Origin: Brevibacillus dissolubilis
GTDB lineage: Bacteria; Bacillota; Bacilli; Brevibacillales; Brevibacillaceae
Assembly (NCBI RefSeq): GCF_006170445.1
Contig: NZ_VCNA01000009.1
Coordinates: 124,001-188,000 of the forward strand
Length of the DNA: 64,000 nucleotides
Reading direction: 5' to 3'
Shown here piece after piece: positions 55,622-64,000 of the stretch (position 1 is its first letter; the number at the start of each line of letters is the position of its first letter). The notes beneath the pieces were generated by a model. That model had not been told where the DNA came from. It did not search any database and saw nothing but the letters and a program-made list of their open reading frames with translations. Position numbers and translations under genes: made by a program.

Positions 55622-55652
55622 AAAAAAGACCCCCTCATAGAGAAGGGATCTC
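55622..55652 (-). terminator. Terminator after sat
   Basis: Leftward, AGATCCCTTCTC pairs with GAGGGGGTCT around a three- to four-base loop, then TTTTTTG. It lies about 25 bases after the sat stop. Confidence 0.78.
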
Positions 55653-55675
55653 TTCAAAAACGTGTTAGCCGTAAA

Positions 55676-56842
55676 TTAAACCGGTTGCGTCTCTTGCATG
55701 CCTTTGATCAGTACCTGTGCCACTTCTGGACGGGTAAACTGTGGCGGTGGAGTCTGACCGTTGCGCAGCAGTCCACGCACTTTTGTCCCGGAGAGGGTCA
55801 GGTGGTCTGCTTTGTCATGCGGGCACGTCTTAGTGGTCGCCATGCCGTCGCATTTGGTGCAGAAGAAGCTGTGCTCGAAGAACAGCAGTTCGATACCGAG
55901 CTCCTCACGGGTAAACTCGGAGAAAATATATTGAGCATCATACGTGCCATAGTAATCGCCTACACCAGCATGGTCGCGGCCTACGATAAAGTGAGTGCAG
56001 CCGTAGTTTTTACGCACCATCGCATGGTAGACCGCTTCACGTGGGCCTGCATAGCGCATCGCCGCTGGGAAAGCACCGAGGAAGACACGATCTTTTGGAT
56101 AGTAGTTTTCGAGGAGCACCAGATAGCTCTCCATACGGACGGTAGCCGGTACGTCATCGGATTTGGTTTGGCCCACGAGTGGGTTGAGGAAGAGCCCGTC
56201 TACGATTTCCATAGCAGTCTTTTGGATATATTCATGGGCACGGTGAACCGGATTGCGGGTCTGGAAGCCGACAGCGGTTTTCCAGCCTTTTTCCTGGAAG
56301 ATCGCGCGGGTCTGCTCTGGCGTGTAGTAATAATCAGCGAAAAGCTCAGGCTGTGGACGTTCCAGTACGTCGATTGGGCCGCCGAGATAGAGCGCTGGGC
56401 GTTCGAACAGCTTCGCTACGCCTGGATGTTCCAGTTCTGTCGTACGGTATACATTTTGTGCTTCTTTTTGTTTATCAGGAACATATTTACTTTCGACAGT
56501 TAGTACCGCATAGTTGATGCCGTCTTCACCGCGAAGCACCACTTTTTCACCGATTTCCAGGTCTTGGTACTGTTCATCGACAGCAAGGGTAATCGGGATG
56601 GACCACACCAGACCGTTGGCGAGGCGCATATGATCAACGACAGAATGGTAGTCAGCCTCAGTCAAAAAGCCGGTCAATGGGGAGAACGCCCCGATGGAAA
56701 TACAGTCAATATCAGATATCGTCCAAGAATCGACGGTGATTACGCGATAGTTATCAAGTTGTTTTTGTACCTCTTCACGCGCCTCGGCAGAAAGCAGGCG
56801 GTTAATCAGTACCCCACCGTGGGGCTGGTTCACATAAGACAC
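55676..56842 (-). CDS. sat: Sulfate adenylyltransferase (ATP sulfurylase)
   Basis: A 388-residue single-domain ATP sulfurylase, which makes APS from sulfate and ATP. It has an N-terminal PUA-like domain, [14 protein letters not shown] near 200 with the HxxH-type nucleotide motif, and [17 protein letters not shown] near 292. Four cysteines/histidines near 325-345 ([16 protein letters not shown]) form a probable zinc site found in some sulfurylases. It lies 24 bases after cysH, with which it forms the APS-forming and APS-reducing pair. No APS kinase (cysC) is present. Confidence 0.96.
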   Translation of the reverse strand: MSYVNQPHGGVLINRLLSAEAREEVQKQLDNYRVITVDSWTISDIDCISIGAFSPLTGFLTEADYHSVVDHMRLANGLVWSIPITLAVDEQYQDLEIGEKVVLRGEDGINYAVLTVESKYVPDKQKEAQNVYRTTELEHPGVAKLFERPALYLGGPIDVLERPQPELFADYYYTPEQTRAIFQEKGWKTAVGFQTRNPVHRAHEYIQKTAMEIVDGLFLNPLVGQTKSDDVPATVRMESYLVLLENYYPKDRVFLGAFPAAMRYAGPREAVYHAMVRKNYGCTHFIVGRDHAGVGDYYGTYDAQYIFSEFTREELGIELLFFEHSFFCTKCDGMATTKTCPHDKADHLTLSGTKVRGLLRNGQTPPPQFTRPEVAQVLIKGMQETQPV

Positions 56843-56866
56843 GCTGATTCCTCCTCTTGTTTCCTC

Positions 56867-57568
56867 TTACTTGTGCAGACCGCACTCCGTTTTTTCATGA
56901 CCGGACCAACGTCCAGCGCGTGGGTCTTCGCCAGGCATCACTTGGCGGGTGCAGACATCACAGCCGATGCTTGGATAGTGATTGTCGTGAAGCGGGTTGT
57001 ACGGTACGTTGTTGGCTTTGATGTACGCCCATACATCTTCAGATGTCCAGCCTGCCAGCGGGTTGAACTTCATCAGACCGAATTTTTCATCCCACTCGAT
57101 CTTTTTCGCGTTCGCGCGGGTTGGCGCCTGGTCACGGCGAATTCCGGTGATCCAAGAGCTATATTGAGACAGAATATCTGTCAATGGCTCTACTTTGCGG
57201 ATATTACAGCATTGGTTCGGGGCGGTTTTCCACAGCTCGTCACCGAATTGTTCTGCCTGCTCTTCTAATGTGAGCTTAGGCAATACTTTGATGAAGTCGC
57301 GGTTGTAGTGTTTGGCTACGCGCTCGATGGTCTCATATGTTTCTGGGAAGTGCTTGTTGGTGTCGAGATAAAACACTGGTGTCTGTGGTGCCACCTTGGC
57401 AATCATATCGATCACGACAACGTCTTCTGCACCGAAGCTGGATGCGAATACGATGTCTGTGCCGTATTGCTCCACGGCCCATGCGATGATCTCTTCTGGG
57501 CTTTGGCCCTCTAAGCGGTATGCCCACAATTGAAGTTCCTCATCTGACCATCTTTTTTTGTCTGTCAT
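56867..57568 (-). CDS. cysH: Adenylyl-sulfate (APS) reductase, [4Fe-4S] type
   Basis: A 233-residue thioredoxin-dependent reductase producing sulfite. The nucleotide-binding P-loop stretch is SSFGAEDVVVIDMI (near 43). The cluster ligands NQCCNIRK (near 120) and GCDVCTRQ (near 205) are both present, marking the iron-sulfur form that prefers APS over PAPS, which fits the lack of cysC. The catalytic Cys is in TECGLHK at the C-terminus. ATG at 57568 follows GGGAGGGG; an upstream start at 57604 lacks support. Confidence 0.95.
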   Translation of the reverse strand: MTDKKRWSDEELQLWAYRLEGQSPEEIIAWAVEQYGTDIVFASSFGAEDVVVIDMIAKVAPQTPVFYLDTNKHFPETYETIERVAKHYNRDFIKVLPKLTLEEQAEQFGDELWKTAPNQCCNIRKVEPLTDILSQYSSWITGIRRDQAPTRANAKKIEWDEKFGLMKFNPLAGWTSEDVWAYIKANNVPYNPLHDNHYPSIGCDVCTRQVMPGEDPRAGRWSGHEKTECGLHK

Positions 57569-57663
57569 GTCTACCCCTCCCACGTTAGTTACGATAGTTA
57601 TCATATGTTGCGGTTGTAGTTCTGGTCACATGCCTAACGGTCAGTTGATCAGCCACCGCACTA

Positions 57664-57684
57664 ATCCGATTAAACCCATCGGAT
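57664..57684. promoter_or_regulatory. Palindromic candidate operator between cysH and sulfite reductase
   Basis: ATCCGAT (57664-57670) and ATCGGAT (57678-57684) are exact reverse complements seven bases apart in the 270-base divergent region of the sulfur genes. A repressor of sulfate assimilation could bind here; the binding protein is not identified. Confidence 0.45.
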
Positions 57685-57750
57685 ATGCTAATGAATTTAG
57701 ATTTAATCTTATTTTCTTTCTATTTCCATGTCAACACCGAAAAATAATCA

Positions 57751-57779
57751 TTGACCATATGTTCCCACAGGTTTATACT
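57751..57779 (+). promoter_or_regulatory. Sigma-A promoter of the sulfite reductase gene
   Basis: TTGACC (57751-57756), 17-base spacer, TATACT (57774-57779), 60 bases before the ATG. Confidence 0.75.
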
Positions 57780-57838
57780 TATCCCAAAACAATTCCGAGT
57801 AATCCAATTGGTTTTAAGCATAAAAGGAGGGTTCATCC

Positions 57839-59458
57839 ATGTCAGAGCAAGTACGCCCTTGGGAAGCAGATACTTCTAAGCTAAGCAAGTTTGAGCAAGT
57901 CAAGCTGGAGCGTGACGGCCTCGATATTATTCAAAAAATTCGCGATCTTTCCGCACAAGGCTATGAGGCTTTCAGCGAAGACGATCTGTCTTTCTTTAAA
58001 TGGGCTGGCATCTATGAGCAAAAGCCAAAAGGTGAAGGCAAATTCATGATGCGTGTCCGTATCCCATCCGGTATTTTCAGCAGTGAACAAGCGCGCACTC
58101 TCGCCGCCATCGCTCGCGACTATGGACGCAGTGTAGTGGATATCACAACTCGTCAAGCAGTTCAGTTCCACTGGCTTGAGACCGAGCAGCTCCCTGATAT
58201 CTTCGACCGCATGGAAAAAGTAGGCCTGTTCTCTTACCAAGCATGTGGTGACGTACCACGTACCATCGTAGGTAACCCACTCGCCGGGATCGACCCGAAT
58301 GAACTCATCGATACCCGTGCGCTCGTTGAGGAGCTGGAGACTTACTTCCTATTGAACCGTGAATTCTCCAACCTGCCACGCAAATACAAAGTCTCTATCT
58401 CTTCCAATATCTATAACACCGGGCACGCTGAGATCAACGACCTCGCGTTCACTCCGGCTACCAAAGTCATCGACGGTGAAGAAGTCATCGGCTTCCACGT
58501 ATGGGTGGGCGGCGGTCTTTCTGCCAAGCCTTATCTGGCACAACGCCTCGACCTGTTCGTACGTCCTGAAGAAGTGCTCAAAGTAGCAGAAGGCGTCACC
58601 ACCATCTTCCGCGACTTCGGCTACCGTGAAAAACGCCACCATGCCCGCCTGAAGTTCCTCGTGGCTGACTGGGGTGCTGAGAAATTCCTGGCAAAGCTGA
58701 CCGAAATCATCGGCCCGATGGAATCACTCGGAACCGACCGCACTGTAGGCTGGAATGCCGGTTATTTCACAGGCGTTCACAAGCAAAAGGACGGTCTCAA
58801 CTATGTAGGTCTTCTGCTTCCGGTAGGCCGCTTCGATGCAGATGAGCTGGATGAGCTGGCACGTCTTGCAGACACCTATGGCGACGGCTCCCTGCGCGCA
58901 TGTAACTCCCAAAACCTCCTGATTCCTAACGTCGCTGACGAAAACGTGGAAAAGCTGCTCGCAGAACCACTGCTTGCGCGTCTCACTCCAAATCCACGCA
59001 CCTTCATCGGCCACGCTGTCTCCTGTACCGGTAACGAATATTGCAACCTCGCTATTGTCGAGACCAAAGAACGCATGGTATCCGTCGCCAACTGGCTGGA
59101 TGAAAATGTCGAGCTGGATACTCCAGTCCGCATTCACGTCAACGGTTGCCCGAACTCCTGCGGCCAGCGTCAAATCGCTGACATCGGTCTGCAAGGCGCC
59201 CTCGTCAAAACCGAGAACGGCATGATCGACGCTTTCGACCTCCACATCGGCGGCAGCCTCGGTCCAGATGCAGCCTTCAACCAAAAGCTGAAAGGCCGTG
59301 TCCCTGGTGACCGCATCGCTCCTGTAATCGGCAACCTGATCGAATACTACAAGGAAACTCGCGTGGAAGGCGAGAAATTCCACCAAACCGTACGCCGTGT
59401 CGGTCTTGAAGCGTTCCAAGAGCGCCTCAACGTGATTCTTGCGACCGTAGGTGTGTAA
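57839..59458 (+). CDS. Ferredoxin-dependent sulfite (or nitrite) reductase, siroheme/[4Fe-4S]
   Basis: A 539-residue one-subunit reductase with two ferrodoxin-like halves (MRVRIPSGIFSSEQARTLAAI near 75 and NYVGLLLPVGRFDADELDELA near 320). Siroheme/cluster ligands are SCTGNEYCNLAI (C-x5-C, near 396) and NGCPNSCGQRQIADIG (C-x3-C, near 437). Its position opposite sat-cysH points to sulfite reduction to sulfide, completing the pathway, though the fold is shared with nitrite reductase. AAGGAGGG lies nine bases before the ATG. No siroheme synthesis genes accompany it. Confidence 0.92.
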   Translation: MSEQVRPWEADTSKLSKFEQVKLERDGLDIIQKIRDLSAQGYEAFSEDDLSFFKWAGIYEQKPKGEGKFMMRVRIPSGIFSSEQARTLAAIARDYGRSVVDITTRQAVQFHWLETEQLPDIFDRMEKVGLFSYQACGDVPRTIVGNPLAGIDPNELIDTRALVEELETYFLLNREFSNLPRKYKVSISSNIYNTGHAEINDLAFTPATKVIDGEEVIGFHVWVGGGLSAKPYLAQRLDLFVRPEEVLKVAEGVTTIFRDFGYREKRHHARLKFLVADWGAEKFLAKLTEIIGPMESLGTDRTVGWNAGYFTGVHKQKDGLNYVGLLLPVGRFDADELDELARLADTYGDGSLRACNSQNLLIPNVADENVEKLLAEPLLARLTPNPRTFIGHAVSCTGNEYCNLAIVETKERMVSVANWLDENVELDTPVRIHVNGCPNSCGQRQIADIGLQGALVKTENGMIDAFDLHIGGSLGPDAAFNQKLKGRVPGDRIAPVIGNLIEYYKETRVEGEKFHQTVRRVGLEAFQERLNVILATVGV

Positions 59459-59500
59459 ATCTTATACTAAGGGGAAACCCTCACAGGGAGGCACCCGATT

Positions 59501-59713
59501 ATGTTTCTGTACAAAATCGAAGCGACCACGGAAGAGAACAAGTCTATTGTCGTCGTCGTGATCTCCGAATCAGACGAAAAAGCATTCTCCTATGCGGAAA
59601 CGGCAATTCGGCGTGAGTTCCTGGTCGCTCCCAAGCTGACCGACATCTCACTGGTCGAGAAGAAGTACCTCGAAAAAGGAAAAGCCTATGTGATCGAAAA
59701 CGCTGTCGTATAA
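59501..59713 (+). CDS. DUF3906 family small protein
   Basis: A 70-residue protein that matches DUF3906: MFLYKIEATTEENKSIVVVV, then AFSYAETAIRREFL and a C-terminal EKKYLEKGKAYVIE. An alpha/beta cytoplasmic protein, no signal or membrane segment. Function unknown. GGGAGG lies about 11 bases upstream. Situated 43 bases after the sulfite reductase, it is probably on the same transcript, which ends at the terminator overlapping its stop. Confidence 0.82.
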   Translation: MFLYKIEATTEENKSIVVVVISESDEKAFSYAETAIRREFLVAPKLTDISLVEKKYLEKGKAYVIENAVV

Positions 59714-59732
59714 GACGGCGTTTTCTTTTTCT
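59695..59732 (+). terminator. Terminator after the sulfite reductase-DUF3906 unit
   Basis: GAAAACGCTGTC pairs with GACGGCGTTTTC around six bases, followed by a T-rich tail. The stop codon of the DUF3906 gene lies in the loop. Confidence 0.82.
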
Positions 59733-59811
59733 TTATTTTTTTCATATTCCAGATGGATTATAATGGATATTATGATGATTTGTAGTTTTGCATAAAGGAG
59801 CCCCGTAGCCT

Positions 59812-60498
59812 ATGTCAACTGACCTTACTTTTTTTGAAGCGATTAAAAAGAATCAACCCGAAACAGTGCGAGCGCTGCTCAATCAAGATGCCTCGTTACT
59901 GCATCTGCATACAGAGAATGGCGATTCACCTGTGATTCTCGCCGTCTATCATGGGGCCAGAGAGGCGCTGAACGTGCTGCTCTCCCACTCTCTAGACAGC
60001 GAACTGAGCTGGTTTGAGGCGGCTGCTGTCGGGAACCCTTACCGACTTGCCGCGCTGATCGATACAGATCCCGAAATCATTTATACATACAGTCACGACG
60101 GCTGGACAGCCCTACATCTCACCAGCTTTTTCGGTCATACTGATGCTACCCGGATTCTGTTGGCCGCAGGCGCACCGCTTGATGTACGCTCTCTCAATCC
60201 GATGCAAAACCACCCCATCCACGCAGCCATCGCGGGGTATTATCAAAAAGAACTGGTCGAATTGCTGATCGAGCACGGTGCGGATCTGGATGCCAAGGAA
60301 AGTGGCGGGTATACCCCTCTGCATGAAGCCGCACTGCGCGGATATGCGGAGTTGGTGACGACCCTGCTTGCCAATGATGCAGATGCTACCTTGACCAATG
60401 AAGATGGGAAAACAGCGCTGGAGCTTGCGGCAGAGAAAGGGCATAAAGTGGTGTGTGAGATTTTGCTGCCGTATAGTAATGCGAGGTTCATTCAGTGA
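59812..60498 (+). CDS. Ankyrin-repeat protein
   Basis: A 228-residue protein built of about six ankyrin repeats with no other domain. The clearest are DGWTALHLTSFFGHTDATRI (near 85-104), GGYTPLHEAALRGYAELVTT (near 165-184) and DGKTALELAAEKGHKVVCEI (near 199-218). No signal peptide, so a cytoplasmic binding protein. AAGGAG precedes the ATG. The partner is unknown. It stands alone between two terminators. Confidence 0.88.
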   Translation: MSTDLTFFEAIKKNQPETVRALLNQDASLLHLHTENGDSPVILAVYHGAREALNVLLSHSLDSELSWFEAAAVGNPYRLAALIDTDPEIIYTYSHDGWTALHLTSFFGHTDATRILLAAGAPLDVRSLNPMQNHPIHAAIAGYYQKELVELLIEHGADLDAKESGGYTPLHEAALRGYAELVTTLLANDADATLTNEDGKTALELAAEKGHKVVCEILLPYSNARFIQ

Positions 60499-60532
60499 AA
60501 GTGAGTTATTATTAAGTGAATAGATAACAGCA

Positions 60533-60568
60533 AAGAGCCGTTGGAGGACTATTTCCCAACGGCTTTTT
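60533..60568. terminator. Bidirectional terminator between ankyrin and lipoprotein genes
   Basis: AAGAGCCGTTGG pairs with CCAACGGCTTTTT around ten bases, flanked by A and T runs. It overlaps the last codons of the lipoprotein gene. Confidence 0.85.
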
Positions 60569-61007
60569 CTTGAAGACCTGTACTCAACTCGATGATTTCC
60601 TGATACTCCTTGCCGCCTTGTTTCCATGACACTTGTACTTGAGCTGCGTCGATACTTTCTTTGAGTTCTTCCATACTGATGCCGGCACGTTGATAGCTGG
60701 GGCTCATCACTGGAATTAATCTGCTGTAGCTTTCACCAAAAAGTTGTTCTCCTGGTCTGTATTCTTCTAGCTTTCCTGGATAGCGAAACTCGTACCGTAC
60801 ATCCTCATATGGTGTGTGTCCTAAATAATTCAGGTTACCTTTATGCAGCATTGTCTTTTCAGAAACCGTATATGTCAAATCCATATTCCAATTGTCGTTT
60901 TCACCAAAGACGATAATCTCGCCTGTCTCAGGCTTTGTAACACATCCCGTGGCAAACAGACACAAGGTTAGCGTTAGCATCCAATGATACAGCCAATTTG
61001 TTCGCAT
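60549..61007 (-). CDS. Lipoprotein of unknown function
   Basis: A 152-residue product with a type II signal peptide: MRTNWLYHWMLTLTLCLFATGC, lipobox FATGC. The mature 130 residues contain predicted beta strands (EIIVFGENDNWNMDLTYTV, EDVRYEFRYPGKLEEY) and a final helix, without a recognised domain. ATG at 61007 has AAGGAG ten bases upstream; earlier in-frame starts break the signal peptide. It lies 25 bases after the secreted-protein gene, so the two should be co-expressed. Confidence 0.75.
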   Translation of the reverse strand: MRTNWLYHWMLTLTLCLFATGCVTKPETGEIIVFGENDNWNMDLTYTVSEKTMLHKGNLNYLGHTPYEDVRYEFRYPGKLEEYRPGEQLFGESYSRLIPVMSPSYQRAGISMEELKESIDAAQVQVSWKQGGKEYQEIIELSTGLQEKAVGK

Positions 61008-61032
61008 GGGCAAACGGCTCCTTCTAATGTGT

Positions 61033-62298
61033 TTAACTATTATAGTTATCCGCAAAAAATCTTTTTGATACTCTTACTCCAGGCACATCAGATCCTCTAA
61101 AACTCCAATAAATCGACCAGTAGTGACTGGCAACGCCATTTTGCTTTTGCGCCACACGTGTGTTTACACCTGGGTCGACTAGTGCAGCATTTTGCGCTAC
61201 AGACGAAAGCTCGTTAAAATCCCATTTATGATTGGCCTTTTGTAATGAAAAATCACTCCAATCACTAATCTCCAATTCTTTGATATTCCATGTGTAACTG
61301 AATCCTGCATTTGCTACGGCCGCAGACATGCCTACATTAACACTGACTGAAGAATTACTGGTTGAAAAGGTTCCAATCGGTCCATACCTATATAAGATTT
61401 GATTTGGATGATAAGATGTGTAGGTACGGTCGTAGAATCTATTGATCACGTATGGTTTATAATCAGGATTTGAAGCTGCTAATCGGGAACCCGGCGTAAT
61501 CTGAGTGTACCAATCAAAAACAAACCAGTCATAAGTTGCATCCCCATCCGGAACAAGCTGCCAAAATTCAAATCTTTGATTCACAACACCGTACGGTTTA
61601 TTATAATTCGTAACAAAATAGTCTCCACGTTTTTTCCAATTACTAGATGGTTCACCACTAGTGTAAGATATCCGTGAAGTTCCTTTCCTCTTCGTTTTCA
61701 ATCGATTATAGGAATGGATATATGTTGTTTCTAATATTGAATCGGTCACAAATGAACTTTCTTGTCCGATCGGTACCATCACTTCACCAACATTCATCAT
61801 CCCATCTGAACCACGGGAAATCCATGAAGCTGCTACTAGTTGGGAAGGGTCGGGCTGCAGTGTCTCTTCTCGAATCGTGATATCAAAAGCCTGAGCCACC
61901 CTATTCATATCCACCTCCCCAAAAAAGACAACCATCCTTCCCTGTTCCACCCCATCTCTTAACATCCGATGCAATCCACTGCCCTCTTTGATCGCTTCCT
62001 CCACTTGATCTTCTAACACCCAGATCGCTTTTGCTGAGAGCGCCTGTCCTTTCGATTTTCGTACAAGCTTGGCCAATCTGTTCGTTTTTGGCCCGTTTCT
62101 GATCGCGGTGGTCGACATAGCATTGCCGCTGATTACGTCAATCGTAATAGCTTTTTTGCTCTGTTCTAACTCTTCTAGCGGTTGCTCTGGAAAGATCAAG
62201 TTTTCATCAACAGATTTAGCTGTTGATGTACCATCATTACCGGGGACAGCAAGAAATAGAGTCAAACTAGTAAGTATAATGACCATCACCAATCTCAC
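61033..62298 (-). CDS. Secreted protein of unknown function, beta-rich C-terminal half
   Basis: A 421-residue exported protein. The start is GTG at 62298, since AAGGAGG lies seven bases before it; it then encodes a signal peptide MRLVMVIILTSLTLFLAVPG. Residues 50-150 look helical and hydrophilic (QALSAKAIWVLEDQVEEAIK). Residues 180-421 are rich in Tyr, Trp, Ser and Asn with alternating strands (YVINRFYDRTYTSYHPNQIL, SNSSVSVNVGMSAAVANAGF, SHYWSIYWSFRGSD), reminiscent of secreted beta-barrel or leukocidin-like proteins, a weak resemblance only. No catalytic motif recognised. Paired with a lipoprotein gene. Confidence 0.7.
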   Translation of the reverse strand: MRLVMVIILTSLTLFLAVPGNDGTSTAKSVDENLIFPEQPLEELEQSKKAITIDVISGNAMSTTAIRNGPKTNRLAKLVRKSKGQALSAKAIWVLEDQVEEAIKEGSGLHRMLRDGVEQGRMVVFFGEVDMNRVAQAFDITIREETLQPDPSQLVAASWISRGSDGMMNVGEVMVPIGQESSFVTDSILETTYIHSYNRLKTKRKGTSRISYTSGEPSSNWKKRGDYFVTNYNKPYGVVNQRFEFWQLVPDGDATYDWFVFDWYTQITPGSRLAASNPDYKPYVINRFYDRTYTSYHPNQILYRYGPIGTFSTSNSSVSVNVGMSAAVANAGFSYTWNIKELEISDWSDFSLQKANHKWDFNELSSVAQNAALVDPGVNTRVAQKQNGVASHYWSIYWSFRGSDVPGVRVSKRFFADNYNS

Positions 62299-62351
62299 CT
62301 TGATCCCTCCTTGATTTACAAATATTGTTACCTGCTTCAAGCTATTTATCC

Positions 62352-62382
62352 CACGCAAAAAAGCCACCCCCGAAGGAATGGC
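62352..62382 (-). terminator. Terminator after metC
   Basis: Leftward, AGCCATTCC pairs with GGGGTGGCT around TTCG, followed by TTTTTT. It lies about 25 bases after the metC stop and ends the met operon. Confidence 0.8.
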
Positions 62383-62405
62383 TCTCATATTCACGCTCTA
62401 TTCAC

Positions 62406-63581
62406 TTACTTCACTCCAACCCGCTTCAGCGTCTGTGGTCGCGCACAAGCTGCCAGCGCCTGCTCAAAATCAGCCAGCAGGTCATTCACGTCCTCCAGAC
62501 CGACAGACAGGCGGATCAGACCGTCTGTGATGCCGCGCTTTTCACGCTCATCCTGAGGCATGGCAGCGTGGGACATCATGGCTGGATAGGAGAGGATGCT
62601 CTCGACCGAACCAAGGCTTACAGCGACGAGGGGAAGCTGTACAGCATCAAAGAACGCCTTCACCTTCTCACGGCTCCCCACGTCAAAGGAGAGAACTGCA
62701 CCGTGGCCGGACGATTGACGGTTTTGGATCGCGTGTCCTTCATGTCCGGTCAGGCCGGTATAGTAGACCTTTTCCACCAATGGATGGCGGTCCAGCCATT
62801 GGGCGATTTTGTGTGCATTCTTGGTGCTGACATCAAGACGGGATTTGAGGGTTTTGAGACCGCGCATCACGAGCCAGCAGTCTTGTACGCCAAGGATGGC
62901 GCCAAATCCGTTTTGGATCATGTAGAGCTGATTGCCCAGCTCTTCTTCTTTGGTAACCACCAGACCGGCCACGACGTCACTGTGACCCCCGATGAATTTG
63001 GTTGCGCTGTGGATGACGATGTCGGCCCCCAGCTCAAGTGGGCGCTGATAATACGGAGTCATGAACGTATTATCCACGATGGTGAGCACCCCTTGAGCTT
63101 GGGCCAGTCTACACACACCCGCGATGTCTGTTACTTTCAAAGTTGGATTGGACGGGGTCTCCAGATAAATGGCACGGGTCGTTGGCAGAATGCTTGCTTC
63201 CACCGCTTTGAGATCGGTTGTGTCGACGAACGTGACCTCAATACCCATGCGCGACAAGACTTTAGTCAGGAAACGGTACGTTCCGCCATACACGTCCTCG
63301 GCCACCACCAGATGATCCCCCGCAGAGAAGAGCATGAACACACTAGAGATCGCCGCCATCCCGGAAGCGAAGGCAAAGCCTCGTGTCCCGCCTTCGAGTA
63401 CCGCGATCGCATCCTCTAACGCTTGGCGGGTCGGATTGCCGGAGCGTGCATAGTCGAACGTATTGGGCTGATCGATATCGAACTGATGAAACGTCGATGC
63501 CTGATAAATCGGAATACTGGACGCTCCTGTCACACCATCAATCGCATTGCTTCCATGCAAAAGCTTTGTCGCAAAATTCAT
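62406..63581 (-). CDS. metC: Cystathionine beta-lyase (or gamma-lyase), PLP enzyme
   Basis: A 391-residue Cys/Met-metabolism PLP enzyme. YARSGNPTRQALEDAIAVLEGG (near 43-64) binds the phosphate of the neighbouring subunit, SGMAAISSV is near 73, DNTFMTPYYQRPLELGADIV near 169 and the PLP lysine lies in HSATKFIGGHSDVVAG near 191. In Bacillus metI (gamma-synthase) precedes metC (beta-lyase), and the same tandem is seen here, so conversion of cystathionine to homocysteine is the likeliest reaction; a gamma-lyase cannot be separated by eye. The stop of the upstream gene is one base before the ATG. Confidence 0.88.
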   Translation of the reverse strand: MNFATKLLHGSNAIDGVTGASSIPIYQASTFHQFDIDQPNTFDYARSGNPTRQALEDAIAVLEGGTRGFAFASGMAAISSVFMLFSAGDHLVVAEDVYGGTYRFLTKVLSRMGIEVTFVDTTDLKAVEASILPTTRAIYLETPSNPTLKVTDIAGVCRLAQAQGVLTIVDNTFMTPYYQRPLELGADIVIHSATKFIGGHSDVVAGLVVTKEEELGNQLYMIQNGFGAILGVQDCWLVMRGLKTLKSRLDVSTKNAHKIAQWLDRHPLVEKVYYTGLTGHEGHAIQNRQSSGHGAVLSFDVGSREKVKAFFDAVQLPLVAVSLGSVESILSYPAMMSHAAMPQDEREKRGITDGLIRLSVGLEDVNDLLADFEQALAACARPQTLKRVGVK

Positions 63582-63582
63582 C

Positions 63583-64000
63583 TTAAATCCCCCTCCCGAC
63601 AGTTAGACACAGATCCAAAGCCTGACGCAAATCTTCAATCAAATCATCCGCATGTTCAATTCCTACCGACAGACGCAGCAAACGGTCACACACACCAACA
63701 TAATCACGAACTTCTTTTGGAATATCAGCATGGGTCTGCGTCGCCGGATACGTACAGAGCGACTCGACGCCTCCCAGACTTTCAGCAAACGAAATCACTT
63801 TGAGATTCCGCAAAAACGTCCCAACCTGCCACGCTTCCTGGATACGGAACGACACCATGCCAGAGTAACCGCTCGCTTGTGCGCTCTGTACCGCATAATC
63901 CGGATGTTCTTCCAAGCCCGGATAGAAGACTTCTCTTACCGCCGGATGCTCCTTCAAGAACTTCGCTACGCGGAAAGCATTCTCCTGATGACGCTCCATG
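63583..64000 (-). CDS. metI: Cystathionine gamma-synthase family enzyme, C-terminal part (5' end outside window)
   Basis: The frame continues past the right edge; the visible 139 residues are the C-terminal domain of a Cys/Met-metabolism PLP enzyme. ESLGGVESLCTYPATQTHADIP and GVCDRLLRLSVGIEHADDLIEDL match the substrate-binding end of cystathionine gamma-synthase. The catalytic lysine lies outside. It shares about the same layout with the following metC product, to which it is directly joined. The symbol is given from gene order (metI-metC) rather than from full sequence. Confidence 0.82.
   Translation of the reverse strand, partial: MERHQENAFRVAKFLKEHPAVREVFYPGLEEHPDYAVQSAQASGYSGMVSFRIQEAWQVGTFLRNLKVISFAESLGGVESLCTYPATQTHADIPKEVRDYVGVCDRLLRLSVGIEHADDLIEDLRQALDLCLTVGRGI

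Noticed and set aside
55404-55668. Short frames across repeat copy C
   Set aside because: They read through the palindrome on both strands, lack ribosome sites and have low-complexity products.

Overview
The window comes from a spore-forming Firmicute of the Bacilli, probably near Tumebacillus/Alicyclobacillaceae. The evidence is a small acid-soluble spore protein gene (sspI), T-box leaders on pheS and ilvB, strong GGAGG-type ribosome sites, frequent GTG starts, and remnants of a gene order known from Bacillus subtilis (sspI-ysgA-pheS-pheT-zapA-...-mutS2-yshE, plus ysdC-ysdA). The genus is inferred. There is no rRNA, tRNA, CRISPR array, prophage or transposase gene.

Positions 1-640 hold the end of a fibronectin-III-like surface protein and two terminators. 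Positions 655-16240 are one leftward polysaccharide operon of 14 genes. It encodes a fused Wzz/tyrosine-kinase-like protein, a YdcF protein, a Wzx flippase, an acyltransferase, three glycosyltransferases, a Wzy polymerase, a UDP-sugar epimerase, a UDP-sugar dehydrogenase, and a pglC-pglD-pglE-pglF-type set expected to make UDP-di-N-acetylbacillosamine and transfer it to lipid as the first sugar. The kinase domain has lost its Walker A lysine and Ser/Thr. Next come a divergent D-aminopeptidase, a second nucleotide-sugar dehydrogenase and a 24-codon membrane peptide gene.

Positions 18.9-38.2 kb are housekeeping genes with insertions: yshE-like DUF350, mutS2, a hydrolase, a small membrane protein, a split lipoprotein, larB-larE (nickel-pincer cofactor), an MFS exporter divergent from an SgrR-like regulator, zapA, pheT-pheS with a UUC T-box, DUF2225, a SpoU methyltransferase, ktrA, sspI and an M42 peptidase. 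Positions 38.2-48.4 kb hold DUF1294, two DedA proteins, trpS, a B12-binding radical SAM protein, moaB, a MocR regulator, ktrB and a sodium/solute symporter.

Positions 48.5-55.04 kb are the leftward ilvB-ilvN-ilvC-leuA-leuB operon, with a consensus sigma-A promoter and a T-box whose specifier reads AUC (Ile); leuCD are absent. Positions 55.6-59.7 kb are assimilatory sulfate reduction (sat-cysH, divergent sulfite reductase). Then come DUF3906, an ankyrin protein, an unrecognised secreted protein plus lipoprotein pair, and metC with the 3' part of metI. Sulfate reduction and the met genes together supply reduced sulfur for methionine and cysteine.

The most unusual non-coding signal is a family of long inverted-repeat elements (25707-25810, 39491-39616, 55491-55612). 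Two copies clearly share a conserved loop while their arms differ; the third is a looser match.
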